From Streptomyces violaceoruber (lineage in GTDB: Bacteria; Actinomycetota; Actinomycetes; Streptomycetales; Streptomycetaceae), in NCBI GenBank assembly GCA_000720805.1, contig JODI01000016.1:186001-250000 (forward strand): 64,000 nt of DNA, in the 5' to 3' direction. The notes beneath the pieces are model-generated. The model was not told the DNA's origin. It was given only the letters and a program-made list of their open reading frames with translations, and did not search any database. Below, piece after piece: positions 17,305-24,954 of the stretch (positions within the stretch are counted from its first letter, which is position 1; each line of letters opens with the position of its first letter). Position numbers and translations under genes: made by a program.

Positions 17305-18641
17305 CACTTGGCCTGCGCGATGTCCGTGTCGATCTGCTTGGCCGTGCTCGCCAGTCCCGCCTTGAGGTCCTTGACCTTGCCGCTCTCGTAGTCGTACCCG
17401 AAGTTCTGGATCGTCGCGAGGTACACACCGCCGTTGACGGAGGCCGGGGACGTCGTGGAGTTCGGGTTGGCGGCGATGTCGAGGAACGTCTTGAAGCGCG
17501 GGTCGTACTTCAGCTTCGGCGACTTCAGGGCGGCCAGCGTGGAGGGCACGTTGTGGATGGCGTTGGAGAAGTTCACCACCGCGTCCGTGTCGGTCGTCAG
17601 GTACTTCACGAATTCCCAGGCCGCGTTCTGCTTCTTGCTGGTGGCGGCGATGCCGGCGATGGTGCCGGTGATGTAGCCCTTGCCGTACTGGTCGGCCTGG
17701 TCGTCGGGGACGGGCAGCGGGGCCACGCCGATCTCGAAGCCCGGCTTGGCCTCCATCGCCATGCCCAGCCGCCACTCGCCGTCCAGTTGCATGGCGACCT
17801 GGCCGGTCTGGAAGGGGTGCTTGGGGCCCCACTCGTCACCGAGCGTGGAGCGGAAGTTCTCCAGTCGCTTGTATCCGCCGAGTTCGCCGACGAGCTTCTT
17901 CTGGAGCGTGAACGCGGCCTGGAACGCGGGGTCCTTGGCGATGTTCGACTTGCCGCTGGAGTCGAAATACGTGGGGGAGAACTGGCCGAGGTAGTGCTCG
18001 GTGGTCGTCTCCCAGCCGTGGTAGTCCGGCATGAAGCCGAGCTGCTTGTAGCCGGCGCCGTCCGGGATCGTCAACTTCTTGGCGTCGGTCGCGAATTCGG
18101 ACCACGTCTTCGGCGGGGTCTTGATGCCGGCCTTCTGGAAGGCGGTCTTGTTGTAGTAGAGGCCGTACGCGTCACCCAGCAACGGCACGCTGCACCGGTT
18201 GCCGTCGAACTGCGTGTACTCGTTCATCGCCTTCGGGAAGGTCTGCTCCGGGTCGATGTTCGCCTTCTTGAAGAAGGGGTTGAGGTCGACGAGCGCCCCC
18301 GACGAACAGAACTTGCCGACGTTGTTCGTGGTGAAGGACGAGATCACGTCGGGCGCCTTGGTGCCGCCGGTCCGCAGCGCCTGGTTGATCTTGTCGTCGG
18401 TCATGTTGCCGACGACGTTCACGTGGATGTTGGGGTGCGCCTTCTCGAAGCCGGCGACCAGGGCCTTGACGCCCGCCACCTCGTTCGGCGCGCTCCAGGC
18501 GTGCCAGAAGTTGAGGGTCGTGTCCTTGGAGGCGTCGTCGCTCGCCTCGGAGCCGGACTGGCCGGTACAGGCGGTGGCGAGAAGGGCGAGGGAGGCTGAG
18601 GCGGCCAGTGCGAGTGCAGCTTTACGGGGCATTCCGGGCAT
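17304..18641 (-). CDS. Sugar-binding lipoprotein of ABC transporter
   Basis: This 445-residue family 1 solute-binding protein is the extracellular receptor of the sugar transporter. The signal peptide ends in a lipobox, LLATAC, with Cys25 as the lipidation site, followed by a Ser/Gly/Asp-rich tether. Typical features are LNFWHAWSAPNEV, a central NKTAFQKAGIKTPPKTW segment and QLDGEWRLGM. GGGAGA lies upstream of ATG 18639-18641. It heads the operon with two permeases, a GH4 enzyme and a sugar kinase, and a ROK regulator lies upstream on the same strand. The likely ligand is a beta-linked disaccharide such as cellobiose or chitobiose; this is inferred from the GH4 and kinase partners. Confidence 0.88.
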   Translation of the reverse strand: MPGMPRKAALALAASASLALLATACTGQSGSEASDDASKDTTLNFWHAWSAPNEVAGVKALVAGFEKAHPNIHVNVVGNMTDDKINQALRTGGTKAPDVISSFTTNNVGKFCSSGALVDLNPFFKKANIDPEQTFPKAMNEYTQFDGNRCSVPLLGDAYGLYYNKTAFQKAGIKTPPKTWSEFATDAKKLTIPDGAGYKQLGFMPDYHGWETTTEHYLGQFSPTYFDSSGKSNIAKDPAFQAAFTLQKKLVGELGGYKRLENFRSTLGDEWGPKHPFQTGQVAMQLDGEWRLGMAMEAKPGFEIGVAPLPVPDDQADQYGKGYITGTIAGIAATSKKQNAAWEFVKYLTTDTDAVVNFSNAIHNVPSTLAALKSPKLKYDPRFKTFLDIAANPNSTTSPASVNGGVYLATIQNFGYDYESGKVKDLKAGLASTAKQIDTDIAQAK

Positions 18642-18655
18642 GACGGGGTCTCCCT

Positions 18656-18800
18656 AGGGCAGGGCGGGGGTGGGATGAGAGTCGGTGGTGAGATGCGGGT
18701 GACGCGGGGGGTGCGATGCGGGTGCCGAGGCGAGGGGTGATGGGGTGCGGGTGACGAGATGAGGTGGTCGGGTGACCGTGGTGATGTGGGGCTGGTGGGC
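18656..18800. repeat. Degenerate G-rich repeats between ROK and transporter genes
   Basis: The 174-nt gap between the ROK stop and the lipoprotein start is filled with loose copies of GATGCGGGTGACG and GTGATG on the plus strand. No clear promoter or palindrome stands out in it. Confidence 0.4.
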
Positions 18801-18815
18801 TGAGGCGTGGGGGGC

Positions 18816-20027
18816 TCAGCGCGAGGTGTCGAAGACCTCGTCGCGGGTGGCGGAGAGCGCACTCTCCAACGCGCCGCGCAGCACGGGGTGTTCGCGGACG
18901 TCGCCGACGACGAGCCGGGGCCTGGGTGCGGCCAGCTCCTCCAGTTCGGCCTGGACCAGGGCGCGCAGGGGTTCTCCGCCCGAGGTGAGCGAGGCGCCGC
19001 TGAGGACGACGAGTTCGGGGTCGAGGACGGATACGAGGGAGGCGAGACCGGTGGCGAGATGGGTCGCGTACGCCTCCAGCAGTCGCCGGTGAGGACCGTC
19101 GTCCGCCTCCGCGGCCCGTGCGACGAGGGCGGCGGCGACCTCGGCGTACGGGCCCGACGGAATCTCCTGGACGCCGAGTTCACGGGCCAGCTTGGGGATC
19201 GCCTGCGAACCGGCCAGCTCCTGGTAGCCACCGCTGCCGGCCTTGCTCACCTGACGGACCAGAGGGGTGCCCGGCACCGGCAGGAAGCCGACCTCGCCGG
19301 CGCCGCCGGTCCAGCCGCGGTGCAGCCGCCCGCCGAGGACCAGGGCGGCGCCGAGGCCGCCCTCGTTCCACAGCAGTACGAAGTCGCCGTGTCCGCGGGC
19401 CGCGCCGAGCCGCTGTTCGGCCACGGCGACGAGGTTGACGTCGTTCTCGTACCCGACCGGCATCGGCAGGGCGGCGGCGAGATCGTCGAGCAGCGTGGGG
19501 GAGTGCCAGCCGGGCAGGTGGGAGGCGTAGCGCAGCCGGCCGGTGTTCGGGTCGAAGGCGCCGGGGGTGCCGATGACGAGCCGGTGGACGTCGTCCCGGG
19601 CGAGCCCGGCGGCCTTCACCGCGCAGTCCAGGGCGGCGGTGACCTGCTGGACGACGGGCTCGGTGGGACGTCTGCCCGGGGTCGGGAGCTCGTACGACCC
19701 CACCGTGCGGCCGGTGACGTCGGCGACGGCGGCCCGGACCCGCTCGGGGGTGACATCGAGCCCGGCGGCGTACGCGGCGGCCGGATTGACCTCGTACAGC
19801 TGGGCGTTGGGGCCCGGGCGGCCCTCGCTGGTGCCGGTCGCCAGGACCAGCCCGGATGCCTCCAGGCGGGCCAGCAGCTGGGACGCGGTCGGCTTCGAGA
19901 GGCCGGTGAGCTTGCCGATCCGCGTGCGGGACAGCGGCCCGTGCTCCAGGAGGAGGTCCAGGGCGGCGCGGTCGTTCATGGCGCGCAGCACGCTCGGGGT
20001 GCCCGGCGTACCGGCGGTTCCTGCCAT
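18816..20027 (-). CDS. ROK family transcriptional regulator
   Basis: This 403-residue protein combines an N-terminal winged helix-turn-helix (LSRTRIGKLTGLSKPTASQLL, about residues 32-52) with a ROK sugar-kinase-like domain (GGLGAALVLGGRLHRGW, GAGEVGFLPV). The usual Cys-rich zinc motif after that signature is absent (LVRQVSKAGSGGYQEL instead), so this is a regulator and probably not a kinase. It most likely represses the transporter/GH4/kinase genes that follow it on the same strand, with sugar as inducer. Start ATG 20025-20027 gives the short Gly/Thr/Pro leader before the HTH. An AGGAA-N3-TTCCT palindrome lies 75 nt upstream. Confidence 0.85.
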   Translation of the reverse strand: MAGTAGTPGTPSVLRAMNDRAALDLLLEHGPLSRTRIGKLTGLSKPTASQLLARLEASGLVLATGTSEGRPGPNAQLYEVNPAAAYAAGLDVTPERVRAAVADVTGRTVGSYELPTPGRRPTEPVVQQVTAALDCAVKAAGLARDDVHRLVIGTPGAFDPNTGRLRYASHLPGWHSPTLLDDLAAALPMPVGYENDVNLVAVAEQRLGAARGHGDFVLLWNEGGLGAALVLGGRLHRGWTGGAGEVGFLPVPGTPLVRQVSKAGSGGYQELAGSQAIPKLARELGVQEIPSGPYAEVAAALVARAAEADDGPHRRLLEAYATHLATGLASLVSVLDPELVVLSGASLTSGGEPLRALVQAELEELAAPRPRLVVGDVREHPVLRGALESALSATRDEVFDTSR

Positions 20028-20329
20028 GGGGTCGACACCTGCCTTTCGGCTGTCCAGGTTCCCAGTGACCGGGCCGTGAAGTCCACCCGGCGGTAACTGT
20101 TAGGAAGGTTTCCTGTCTTCTGGCCTGGACCATAAGGGCGAGGTGGCGGGGGCGTCAATGGGCTCCGGGGGAGGCAACAGAGTCGTTACCTGGCCGCAGA
20201 CACGGTGCGGGTGCACGCGGCCGCAGGCGCCGACTCGGACGGGCTAACCCGACGCGCTCGACTCCCCGGACCCGCCGAGGCTGGGGACCAGATGTCCGCG
20301 TGCGAGTCCGTGCGAGATCGGAGGGGTCC
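20028..20329. other. Intergenic region between ROK regulator and LuxR operon
   Basis: This 302-nt divergent region holds the ROK promoter on the left, with the palindrome at 20102-20114, and the promoter of the small ORF/LuxR pair on the right. I see no further gene or strong consensus -35/-10 pair in it. Confidence 0.5.
20102..20114. promoter_or_regulatory. Candidate ROK operator AGGAA-GGT-TTCCT
   Basis: AGGAAGGTTTCCT is a perfect 5-bp-arm palindrome with three spacer bases, set in GTTAGGAAGGTTTCCTGTC upstream of the ROK gene. Similar TTAGGAA...TTCCTAA elements lie upstream of sugar genes in streptomycetes, so autoregulation is plausible. No copy was seen directly upstream of the transporter gene. 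Confidence 0.4.
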
Positions 20330-20428
20330 ATGAGCGGCTGCGCTGAGGCGAGGGCCACGGTCATGCCCGAGCTGGACGACGGACGTGCTCGGCTCTCCAC
20401 TTCGCCGGGCACCGGTGGCGGCCTGTGA
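20330..20428 (+). CDS. Small upstream ORF coupled to LuxR-type regulator
   Basis: A 32-codon ORF begins at ATG 20330-20332 after a good ribosome-binding site (GGAGGGG, 20320-20326) and encodes a peptide starting MSGCAEARATVMPELDDG. Its TGA (20426-20428) overlaps the GTG start of the LuxR-type gene by 3 nt. Because the regulator lacks a strong ribosome-binding site of its own, translation of this ORF may be what brings ribosomes to it. I recognise no protein family; it may be a coupling leader rather than a functional peptide. Confidence 0.5.
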   Translation: MSGCAEARATVMPELDDGRARLSTSPGTGGGL

Positions 20429-21030
20429 GTACCGGATTCACGGGTATCGCGGTCATCGGGGACTGTCCCCTCTTCCGGCACGGCGTCTCGCAGCTGGTCT
20501 GCACCGCTCCTGACCTCCGGCTGATCGTCGCGGCGTCATCGCTCCAGGCCGCGGACGGCAGTCTGCGTGGCGCCGACGTGGTCCTGGTGGACCTGCAGCA
20601 GTCACCCCCGAGGCTCGCGGCGGCCGTGACGAAGCTGCGGAAGCGGGGGCACGCCGTCATCATCACGTCGTCCGGTGCGCAGATCGACGCGGTTCAGGTG
20701 ATCCGGGCGGGCGCCAGCGGATATCTGAGCCGGCAGGCCGAGGTGGAGGAACTGCTGACGGCGATTCGGGTCGTGGGCTCGGGCCGCAGCTACGTGTCCG
20801 CGGCCACCGACTGTCTGCTGGAGAAATCCCCGCACTTCACGAGCCGGGAGCAGGACATCCTGAGGCTTGTCGTCAACGGCGCGACGGACAATGAAATCGC
20901 CGAGAAGCTGTGTATCAGCAAGCACACCGTGCAGTCGCACCTCGACCGAATCCGCGAGAAAACGGGTTGTCGGCGCCGTCCCGATCTGACCCGGCTCGCT
21001 ATCGAATACGGGCTCATCGACCGGGGATAG
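20425..21030 (+). CDS. NarL/LuxR-type response regulator
   Basis: This 201-residue regulator has a receiver-like N-terminal domain (about 1-115) and a C-terminal LuxR helix-turn-helix: LTSREQ-like FTSREQDILRLV, then NEIAEKLCISKHTVQSHL. The receiver retains an aspartate in VVLVDLQ but lacks the usual acidic pair near its start (IAVIGDCP has only one), so phosphorylation may be weak or absent. No histidine kinase gene is adjacent. The GTG start overlaps the preceding small ORF. Its target could be the secreted-protein gene 154 nt downstream, an inference from position. Confidence 0.8.
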   Translation: MSTGFTGIAVIGDCPLFRHGVSQLVCTAPDLRLIVAASSLQAADGSLRGADVVLVDLQQSPPRLAAAVTKLRKRGHAVIITSSGAQIDAVQVIRAGASGYLSRQAEVEELLTAIRVVGSGRSYVSAATDCLLEKSPHFTSREQDILRLVVNGATDNEIAEKLCISKHTVQSHLDRIREKTGCRRRPDLTRLAIEYGLIDRG

Positions 21031-21184
21031 AGCCGCGGCAGGCAGTTGCTGTGGGTAGTCCTGCCCCGTCATTCGCGGGTATTTGTTCCCCTTGACCAGA
21101 ACGGGCCCAGGTCAGACCTTGGTAGAGGCAATTCATGTCTCACGCGCAGCCGTTAGCGTGTGAGCCGAAAAGCTAGGAGAAGCA

Positions 21185-21565
21185 ATGCGCAATCGCGTCG
21201 CAATTCTCGCCGTCGCATCGGTACTCCCTTTGACAGCCGTGGCCTCGCTCGCGGCTGCGAGCCAGGCAGCAGCCGACCCGCAAAGCGGAGAGGTCGTCGT
21301 CACCGGGTCGGTCGGAGAGTGCAACAGCGGAGAATCTCCCCAGTCAGTGGCGATAAAGGCGGGCCAGGAAACCATCACCGACAAGAATCCGGGCGTGCAG
21401 AACGCGGGCGCGTACTCGGTCACCTTCCAGAAGATCCCCGGTAAAGGCGCACCTGCCGTGGCCACCGTGACCTGCGCAGACAACGATACGTACACGGTGA
21501 ACTTCACGGTCAAGCGGCCGGCCACAGCGGACGACCTGGTTCAGAGGAAGAACCTCCAGGAGTAA
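21185..21565 (+). CDS. Small secreted protein with one likely disulfide
   Basis: This 126-residue protein has a Sec signal peptide (MRNRVAILAVASVLPLTAVA, cleavage likely after SQAAA) and a mature part of about 95 residues with two cysteines (GECNSG and VTCADN). The mature sequence is beta-rich with alternating Val/Thr, as in small immunoglobulin-like extracellular proteins. I recognise no enzyme family. AGGAG lies just upstream of ATG 21185-21187. Its promoter region carries an imperfect inverted repeat (CTCACGCGC...GCGTGTGAG, about 21140-21164). A hairpin follows it. Confidence 0.7.
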   Translation: MRNRVAILAVASVLPLTAVASLAAASQAAADPQSGEVVVTGSVGECNSGESPQSVAIKAGQETITDKNPGVQNAGAYSVTFQKIPGKGAPAVATVTCADNDTYTVNFTVKRPATADDLVQRKNLQE

Positions 21566-21614
21566 GACGCGTGCGCCGGGCGCCGGGAGCGTTGCGGAGC
21601 AGGCCGGCCGCGAT

Positions 21615-21642
21615 GGTCCCGGCGCAGGCGTGCGCCGGGACC
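21615..21642. terminator. 11-bp perfect hairpin, bidirectional terminator
   Basis: GGTCCCGGCGC and GCGCCGGGACC pair across a 6-nt loop in the gap between the convergent secreted-protein and small-membrane-protein genes. No U-tract follows, as is common in streptomycetes. Confidence 0.6.
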
Positions 21643-21669
21643 GCGGCCCGGTCACGAGCCCGCCAAGCG

Positions 21670-21912
21670 CTAAGGCAGCCGCCTGATCCACCACACGGCA
21701 AGGCCGTAGGCGACAGCCGACGCGGCGAGGCCCGCCAGGACCGTGGACGTGTACGCCCAGTCGGGCAGCGTCCGCCTGAAGAACCCGAATGTGGCGTCGC
21801 GGGTGACGGCGAATGCCGCGACGGCGGCGAACGTCGCGCCCGCGGACTGCTTGGTCCACCGCCCCGGCTGCGGAGCGAGGCGGCCATCAGGGCCGGGGGT
21901 GGGTTCTGTCAC
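21670..21912 (-). CDS. Small membrane protein with two predicted helices
   Basis: This 80-residue protein starts at GTG 21910-21912 (VTEPTPGPDG), although the frame is open six codons further to an ATG. It has a Pro/Gly-rich cytoplasmic N-terminus, a hydrophobic segment GATFAAVAAFAVT, a short Arg/Trp loop and a second segment STVLAGLAASAVAYGLAVWW ending in basic residues. It looks like a conserved actinobacterial membrane protein of unknown function. Codon usage supports it being real. Confidence 0.55.
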   Translation of the reverse strand: MTEPTPGPDGRLAPQPGRWTKQSAGATFAAVAAFAVTRDATFGFFRRTLPDWAYTSTVLAGLAASAVAYGLAVWWIRRLP

Positions 21913-21929
21913 TCGCCCGTTGTACCGCA

Positions 21930-22130
21930 TGTGGCTGGTCCGTGAGGAACGGGGCCGTGTCCGAAGTGGGGTACGGCCCCGGGAGCGGAAGCGGCTCGCC
22001 GAGGTTCACCTTGATGTCGGTGGCGTAGTAGGCCTCGGTGGGGTCGTCACCGGGGAGAACGGGGTCCGTGGAGCAGTGGGCCGTCCCGCCGTGCGGGTCG
22101 ACGGGGCACCCCGAGCGCGCTCCGCGCCGC
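21930..22130 (-). pseudogene. Possible gene remnant resembling the C-terminus of an Uma2-family protein
   Basis: The stretch between the small membrane protein and the MscS gene reads on the minus strand as GCPVDPHGGTAHCSTDPVLP, then a segment ending KVNLGEPLPLPGPYPTS. The G.PLPLP.P pattern is typical of the C-terminus of Uma2-family nuclease-like proteins. The open frame upstream is only a shadow of the MscS gene, and no start, ribosome-binding site or PD-D/ExK core is present, so if real it is a decayed fragment. Codon bias is weaker than in neighbours. Confidence 0.3.
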
Positions 22131-22191
22131 GATGCGCCGACCGTCCACTCGAACGAGCGTGCTGAATCGATACGGCGCCGCCGTCGCACCC

Positions 22192-23292
22192 CTACTTCGG
22201 CGCCGGCCTCGGCTGGACGATCGGGGAGGCCGCTTCCGCCTGGGGGGATGCCGAGTTGGCGTACACCGACGGGGGCGCCACCGCGGCCGTGGGGTCGTCT
22301 AACTCGGCGTCCTGGGCCGGGGCGGGCGGGCCGCCCACGATCGGGATGTCCGCGGCGTCGAAGGCGCGCTTGATGCGCCAGCGCAGTTCGCGTTCGACGG
22401 TGAGGGACTTGCCGGGCATCGTCTTGGCGGAGACCCGCACCACCATCGAGTCGAGCAGGACGCTGTCGAGGCCGAGGACCTCGATCGGGCCCCACAGGAG
22501 CTCGTTCCAGGGCTCCTCCTTGCTCATCCTCTCGGCGACCTCGTTGAGCGTCCGCTTCACCTTGTCGAGGTCCTCGTCGGCCCGGACGGTCACGTCGACG
22601 CCGGCCGTCGCCCAGCCCTGGGAGAGGTTGCCGATGCGCTTGACCTCGCCGTTGCGGACGTACCAGATCTCACCGCTGTCGCCGCGCAGCTTGGTCACGC
22701 GCAGGCCCACCTCGATGACCTCGCCGGAGGCCACACCCGCGTCGATCGTGTCGCCGACGCCGTACTGGTCCTCCAGGATCATGAACACGCCCGAGAGGAA
22801 GTCCGTGACCAGGTTCCGCGCGCCGAAACCGATCGCCACACCCGCGACGCCGGCGGACGCCAGCAGCGGGGCGAGGTTGATCTCGAAGGTGCCCAGCACC
22901 ATCAGGGCCGCGGTGCCCAGGATCAGGAAGCTGGCCACCGAGCGCAGCACCGAGCCGATGGCCTGTGAGCGCTGACGGCGGCGCTCCACGTTCACCAGCA
23001 GTCCGCCGAGCGATGTGCCGTCGACCGACTGGACCGTGCGGTTCATGCGGTCGATCAGCTTGGTGATCGCCCGCCGCACCGCGACTCTCAGCACCGCGGC
23101 GATCACCAGGATCAGCAGGACCCTGAGGCCGATCGCCAGCCACGTGGACCAGTTCTGCTGGACCCAGCTGGCGGCGTTCGTCGCGCTCTCCTGGGCGTCC
23201 TGGAGCGACGGCACCGCCGGAGCGGTCGGCGTTCCCGAGGGGGACGGCGACGGCGACGGACCGACGGCCGGTAGGGCGGCGGACAAGGACAC
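22192..23292 (-). CDS. mscS: MscS-type small-conductance mechanosensitive channel
   Basis: This 366-residue membrane protein opens under membrane tension to release solutes during osmotic downshock. It has an extracellular Pro/Ser-rich start, a first helix at about 50-70, a helix at about 117-135 and the pore helix PLLASAGVAGVAIGFGARNL followed by VTDFLSGVFMILEDQYGVGD, the conserved start of the beta domain. A cytoplasmic cage follows, and the last 50 residues are a Pro/Ala-rich tail beyond the usual family length. GTG 23290-23292 is preceded by GGAGG. Confidence 0.9.
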   Translation of the reverse strand: MSLSAALPAVGPSPSPSPSGTPTAPAVPSLQDAQESATNAASWVQQNWSTWLAIGLRVLLILVIAAVLRVAVRRAITKLIDRMNRTVQSVDGTSLGGLLVNVERRRQRSQAIGSVLRSVASFLILGTAALMVLGTFEINLAPLLASAGVAGVAIGFGARNLVTDFLSGVFMILEDQYGVGDTIDAGVASGEVIEVGLRVTKLRGDSGEIWYVRNGEVKRIGNLSQGWATAGVDVTVRADEDLDKVKRTLNEVAERMSKEEPWNELLWGPIEVLGLDSVLLDSMVVRVSAKTMPGKSLTVERELRWRIKRAFDAADIPIVGGPPAPAQDAELDDPTAAVAPPSVYANSASPQAEAASPIVQPRPAPK

Positions 23293-23665
23293 GGCAGGTA
23301 CCTCCAGTGCAGCGGTCCGCCCCTCCGGTCGCGGTCAGGTTCGTACGGCGTGGGGTCGTACGGGCGTACGTCCGGTCGTACGTCGTGCTTCAAGGTCACG
23401 GAAAGGTCACCGGTGGGGCAGCTCCACCACACTATCGGGGCATCGTGTGTGGATCGTTGCAATGTTCGGGGGAGAGGGCGCGCCGACCTGGGGATGAACA
23501 GGTGGGATGAACAACTCATGATCGTGGGAATGAAGTGGATGTGGTCGAAAACACTCCCAGCCCGTTACCGGGACATGGTGGCGCTTCCGCCAGGCCTGAG
23601 GGGAGACTGACTACGAAATCGTCCCGGCGCGAGCCACGCGCCGCCGGCGTCCAAGGAGGCCATCC
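23293..23665. other. Intergenic region between mscS and HNH gene
   Basis: This 373-nt divergent region carries several GTCGTACG and CGTACG copies near 23340-23390, close to the mscS start, and is less GC-rich toward the HNH gene. I find no convincing coding sequence; the longest short frames lack codon bias. Promoters for both flanking genes must lie here. Confidence 0.5.
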
Positions 23666-24202
23666 GTGCCGCATGTCCTGGTCCTGAACGCGTCGTACGA
23701 GCCGCTCGGCGTCGTACCGCTCCGCCGCGCACTCATCCTCGTCCTGGAGAACAAGGCCGTGTGCCTCGAGGAGTCCGGCGCTTTCATGCACAGCGCGACC
23801 GTCACCGTCCCCGCACCCAGCGTGGTCCGGCTCAAGCGATTCGTGCGGGTTCCCTACCGCGGGCCCGTTCCGCTCACCCGGCGGGCGCTCTTCGCCCGTG
23901 ACGGGGGCCGGTGCATGTACTGCGGTGGTGTCGCAACCAGCGTCGACCACGTCATCCCGCGCAGTCGCGGGGGCAAGCACGTCTGGGACAACGTCGTCGC
24001 GTCCTGCCGCCGCTGCAACCATGTCAAGGCCGACCGCCATCTCGTCGAGATCGGCTGGCGGCTGCGTCACAAACCGGCCCCGCCCACCGGCCTGGCCTGG
24101 CGCATCATCGGGACCGGCCATAGGGATCCGCGCTGGCTGCCGTACTTGCAGCCGTACGGCGCGGACGACGCCCTGGCCCGGATCGACGGCATTTCCGCCT
24201 GA
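23666..24202 (+). CDS. HNH endonuclease family protein
   Basis: This 178-residue protein carries an HNH domain in its second half: CMYCGGVATSVDHVIPRSRGG, then CRRCNHVKADR. The Cys pairs bind structural zinc and DHV with the later Asn and His forms the nuclease site. The N-terminal part (VLVLNASYEPLGVVPLRRA) is the conserved start of a widespread actinobacterial single-gene HNH family without a linked methylase, so it is more likely a housekeeping or repair nuclease than a restriction enzyme. AAGGAGG precedes the GTG start at ideal distance. Confidence 0.88.
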   Translation: MPHVLVLNASYEPLGVVPLRRALILVLENKAVCLEESGAFMHSATVTVPAPSVVRLKRFVRVPYRGPVPLTRRALFARDGGRCMYCGGVATSVDHVIPRSRGGKHVWDNVVASCRRCNHVKADRHLVEIGWRLRHKPAPPTGLAWRIIGTGHRDPRWLPYLQPYGADDALARIDGISA

Positions 24203-24258
24203 CGACGATCCGGGCTTCTGCATACCTGGTGACACCTGGTGATCCCCGGTGACCTCCA

Positions 24259-24288
24259 GGGCCCCACGCCGTCCCTGGCGCGGGGCCC
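24259..24288. terminator. 12-bp hairpin between convergent HNH and ABC genes
   Basis: GGGCCCCACGCC and GGCGCGGGGCCC pair with one mismatch across a 6-nt loop. It lies between two convergent stops, so it probably ends both transcripts. Confidence 0.6.
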
Positions 24289-24309
24289 GCAGGGGTGCGT
24301 CGCGGTCTC

Positions 24310-24954
24310 TCAGGGGCGCCCGGTCTCCGCCCGCGCCCCCCGTACGACGTAGAGCACCCCGCCGCCGGCGAAGACGACCGCCGCCGCGGCCCAGGCGCCC
24401 GTCCCGGCGCCCCCCGGATGCACCGGCCAGGCCCACACCGGGCTCCAGCGTCCGCGCGCCGTCCCGGCCGACCCCAGGTACACCGCGCTGACGTAGCCGA
24501 ACGCCGGCAGCCAGCTCAGCCGGGCCCCCAGCAGGGCGGCCGCGGCCGCGGTGAGGCCCGTGCAGCCGAGGGTGTTGCGGACCATCGCGGGCGGGCCGAA
24601 CACCAAGGCGTGTCCGACGACCGCCGCCGACAGCAGAGCCGCGGTGAGCGCGGTCAGGATCAGCAGATGGGCCAGGCGCAGCCGCCACCAGGGGCGGACC
24701 GCCGTACGGTCCAGCTCGTCGGAGGCGGTGTGCAGGCTCGTCCCGATCACCGCGGCGGCGAACAGGGGGGCCAGCGCCACGAGCGGGACCCGCCGATCCG
24801 GATCGACGTACGCGTCCAGGGCGTCCGCCGCCCGAACAGCGAGAGCGGCGGTGGCGAGGAGCACGACGAGGGCGCGCGGGACGGCACGCGAGCGGGCGTA
24901 CAGGAGCAGGCCGTCGAGCGCGGTGCCGGAGGGCGCGTGCCGGTCGGCGGTCAC
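24310..24954 (-). CDS. Polytopic membrane protein of ABC exporter operon
   Basis: This 214-residue protein has about six hydrophobic segments, including VVLLATAALAVRAADAL, LAPLFAAAVIGTSLH and AWAAAAVVFAGGGVLYVV. GTG 24952-24954 overlaps the upstream permease stop by 4 nt (GTGA), which fixes the start inside a much longer open frame. It is the last gene of the sigma/anti-sigma/ABC operon and probably a second membrane subunit of the transporter. I recognise no conserved motif. Confidence 0.7.
   Translation of the reverse strand: MTADRHAPSGTALDGLLLYARSRAVPRALVVLLATAALAVRAADALDAYVDPDRRVPLVALAPLFAAAVIGTSLHTASDELDRTAVRPWWRLRLAHLLILTALTAALLSAAVVGHALVFGPPAMVRNTLGCTGLTAAAAALLGARLSWLPAFGYVSAVYLGSAGTARGRWSPVWAWPVHPGGAGTGAWAAAAVVFAGGGVLYVVRGARAETGRP

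Noticed and set aside
23350..23610. 86-codon frame between mscS and the HNH gene
   Set aside because: It lacks codon bias, a ribosome-binding site and any motif.
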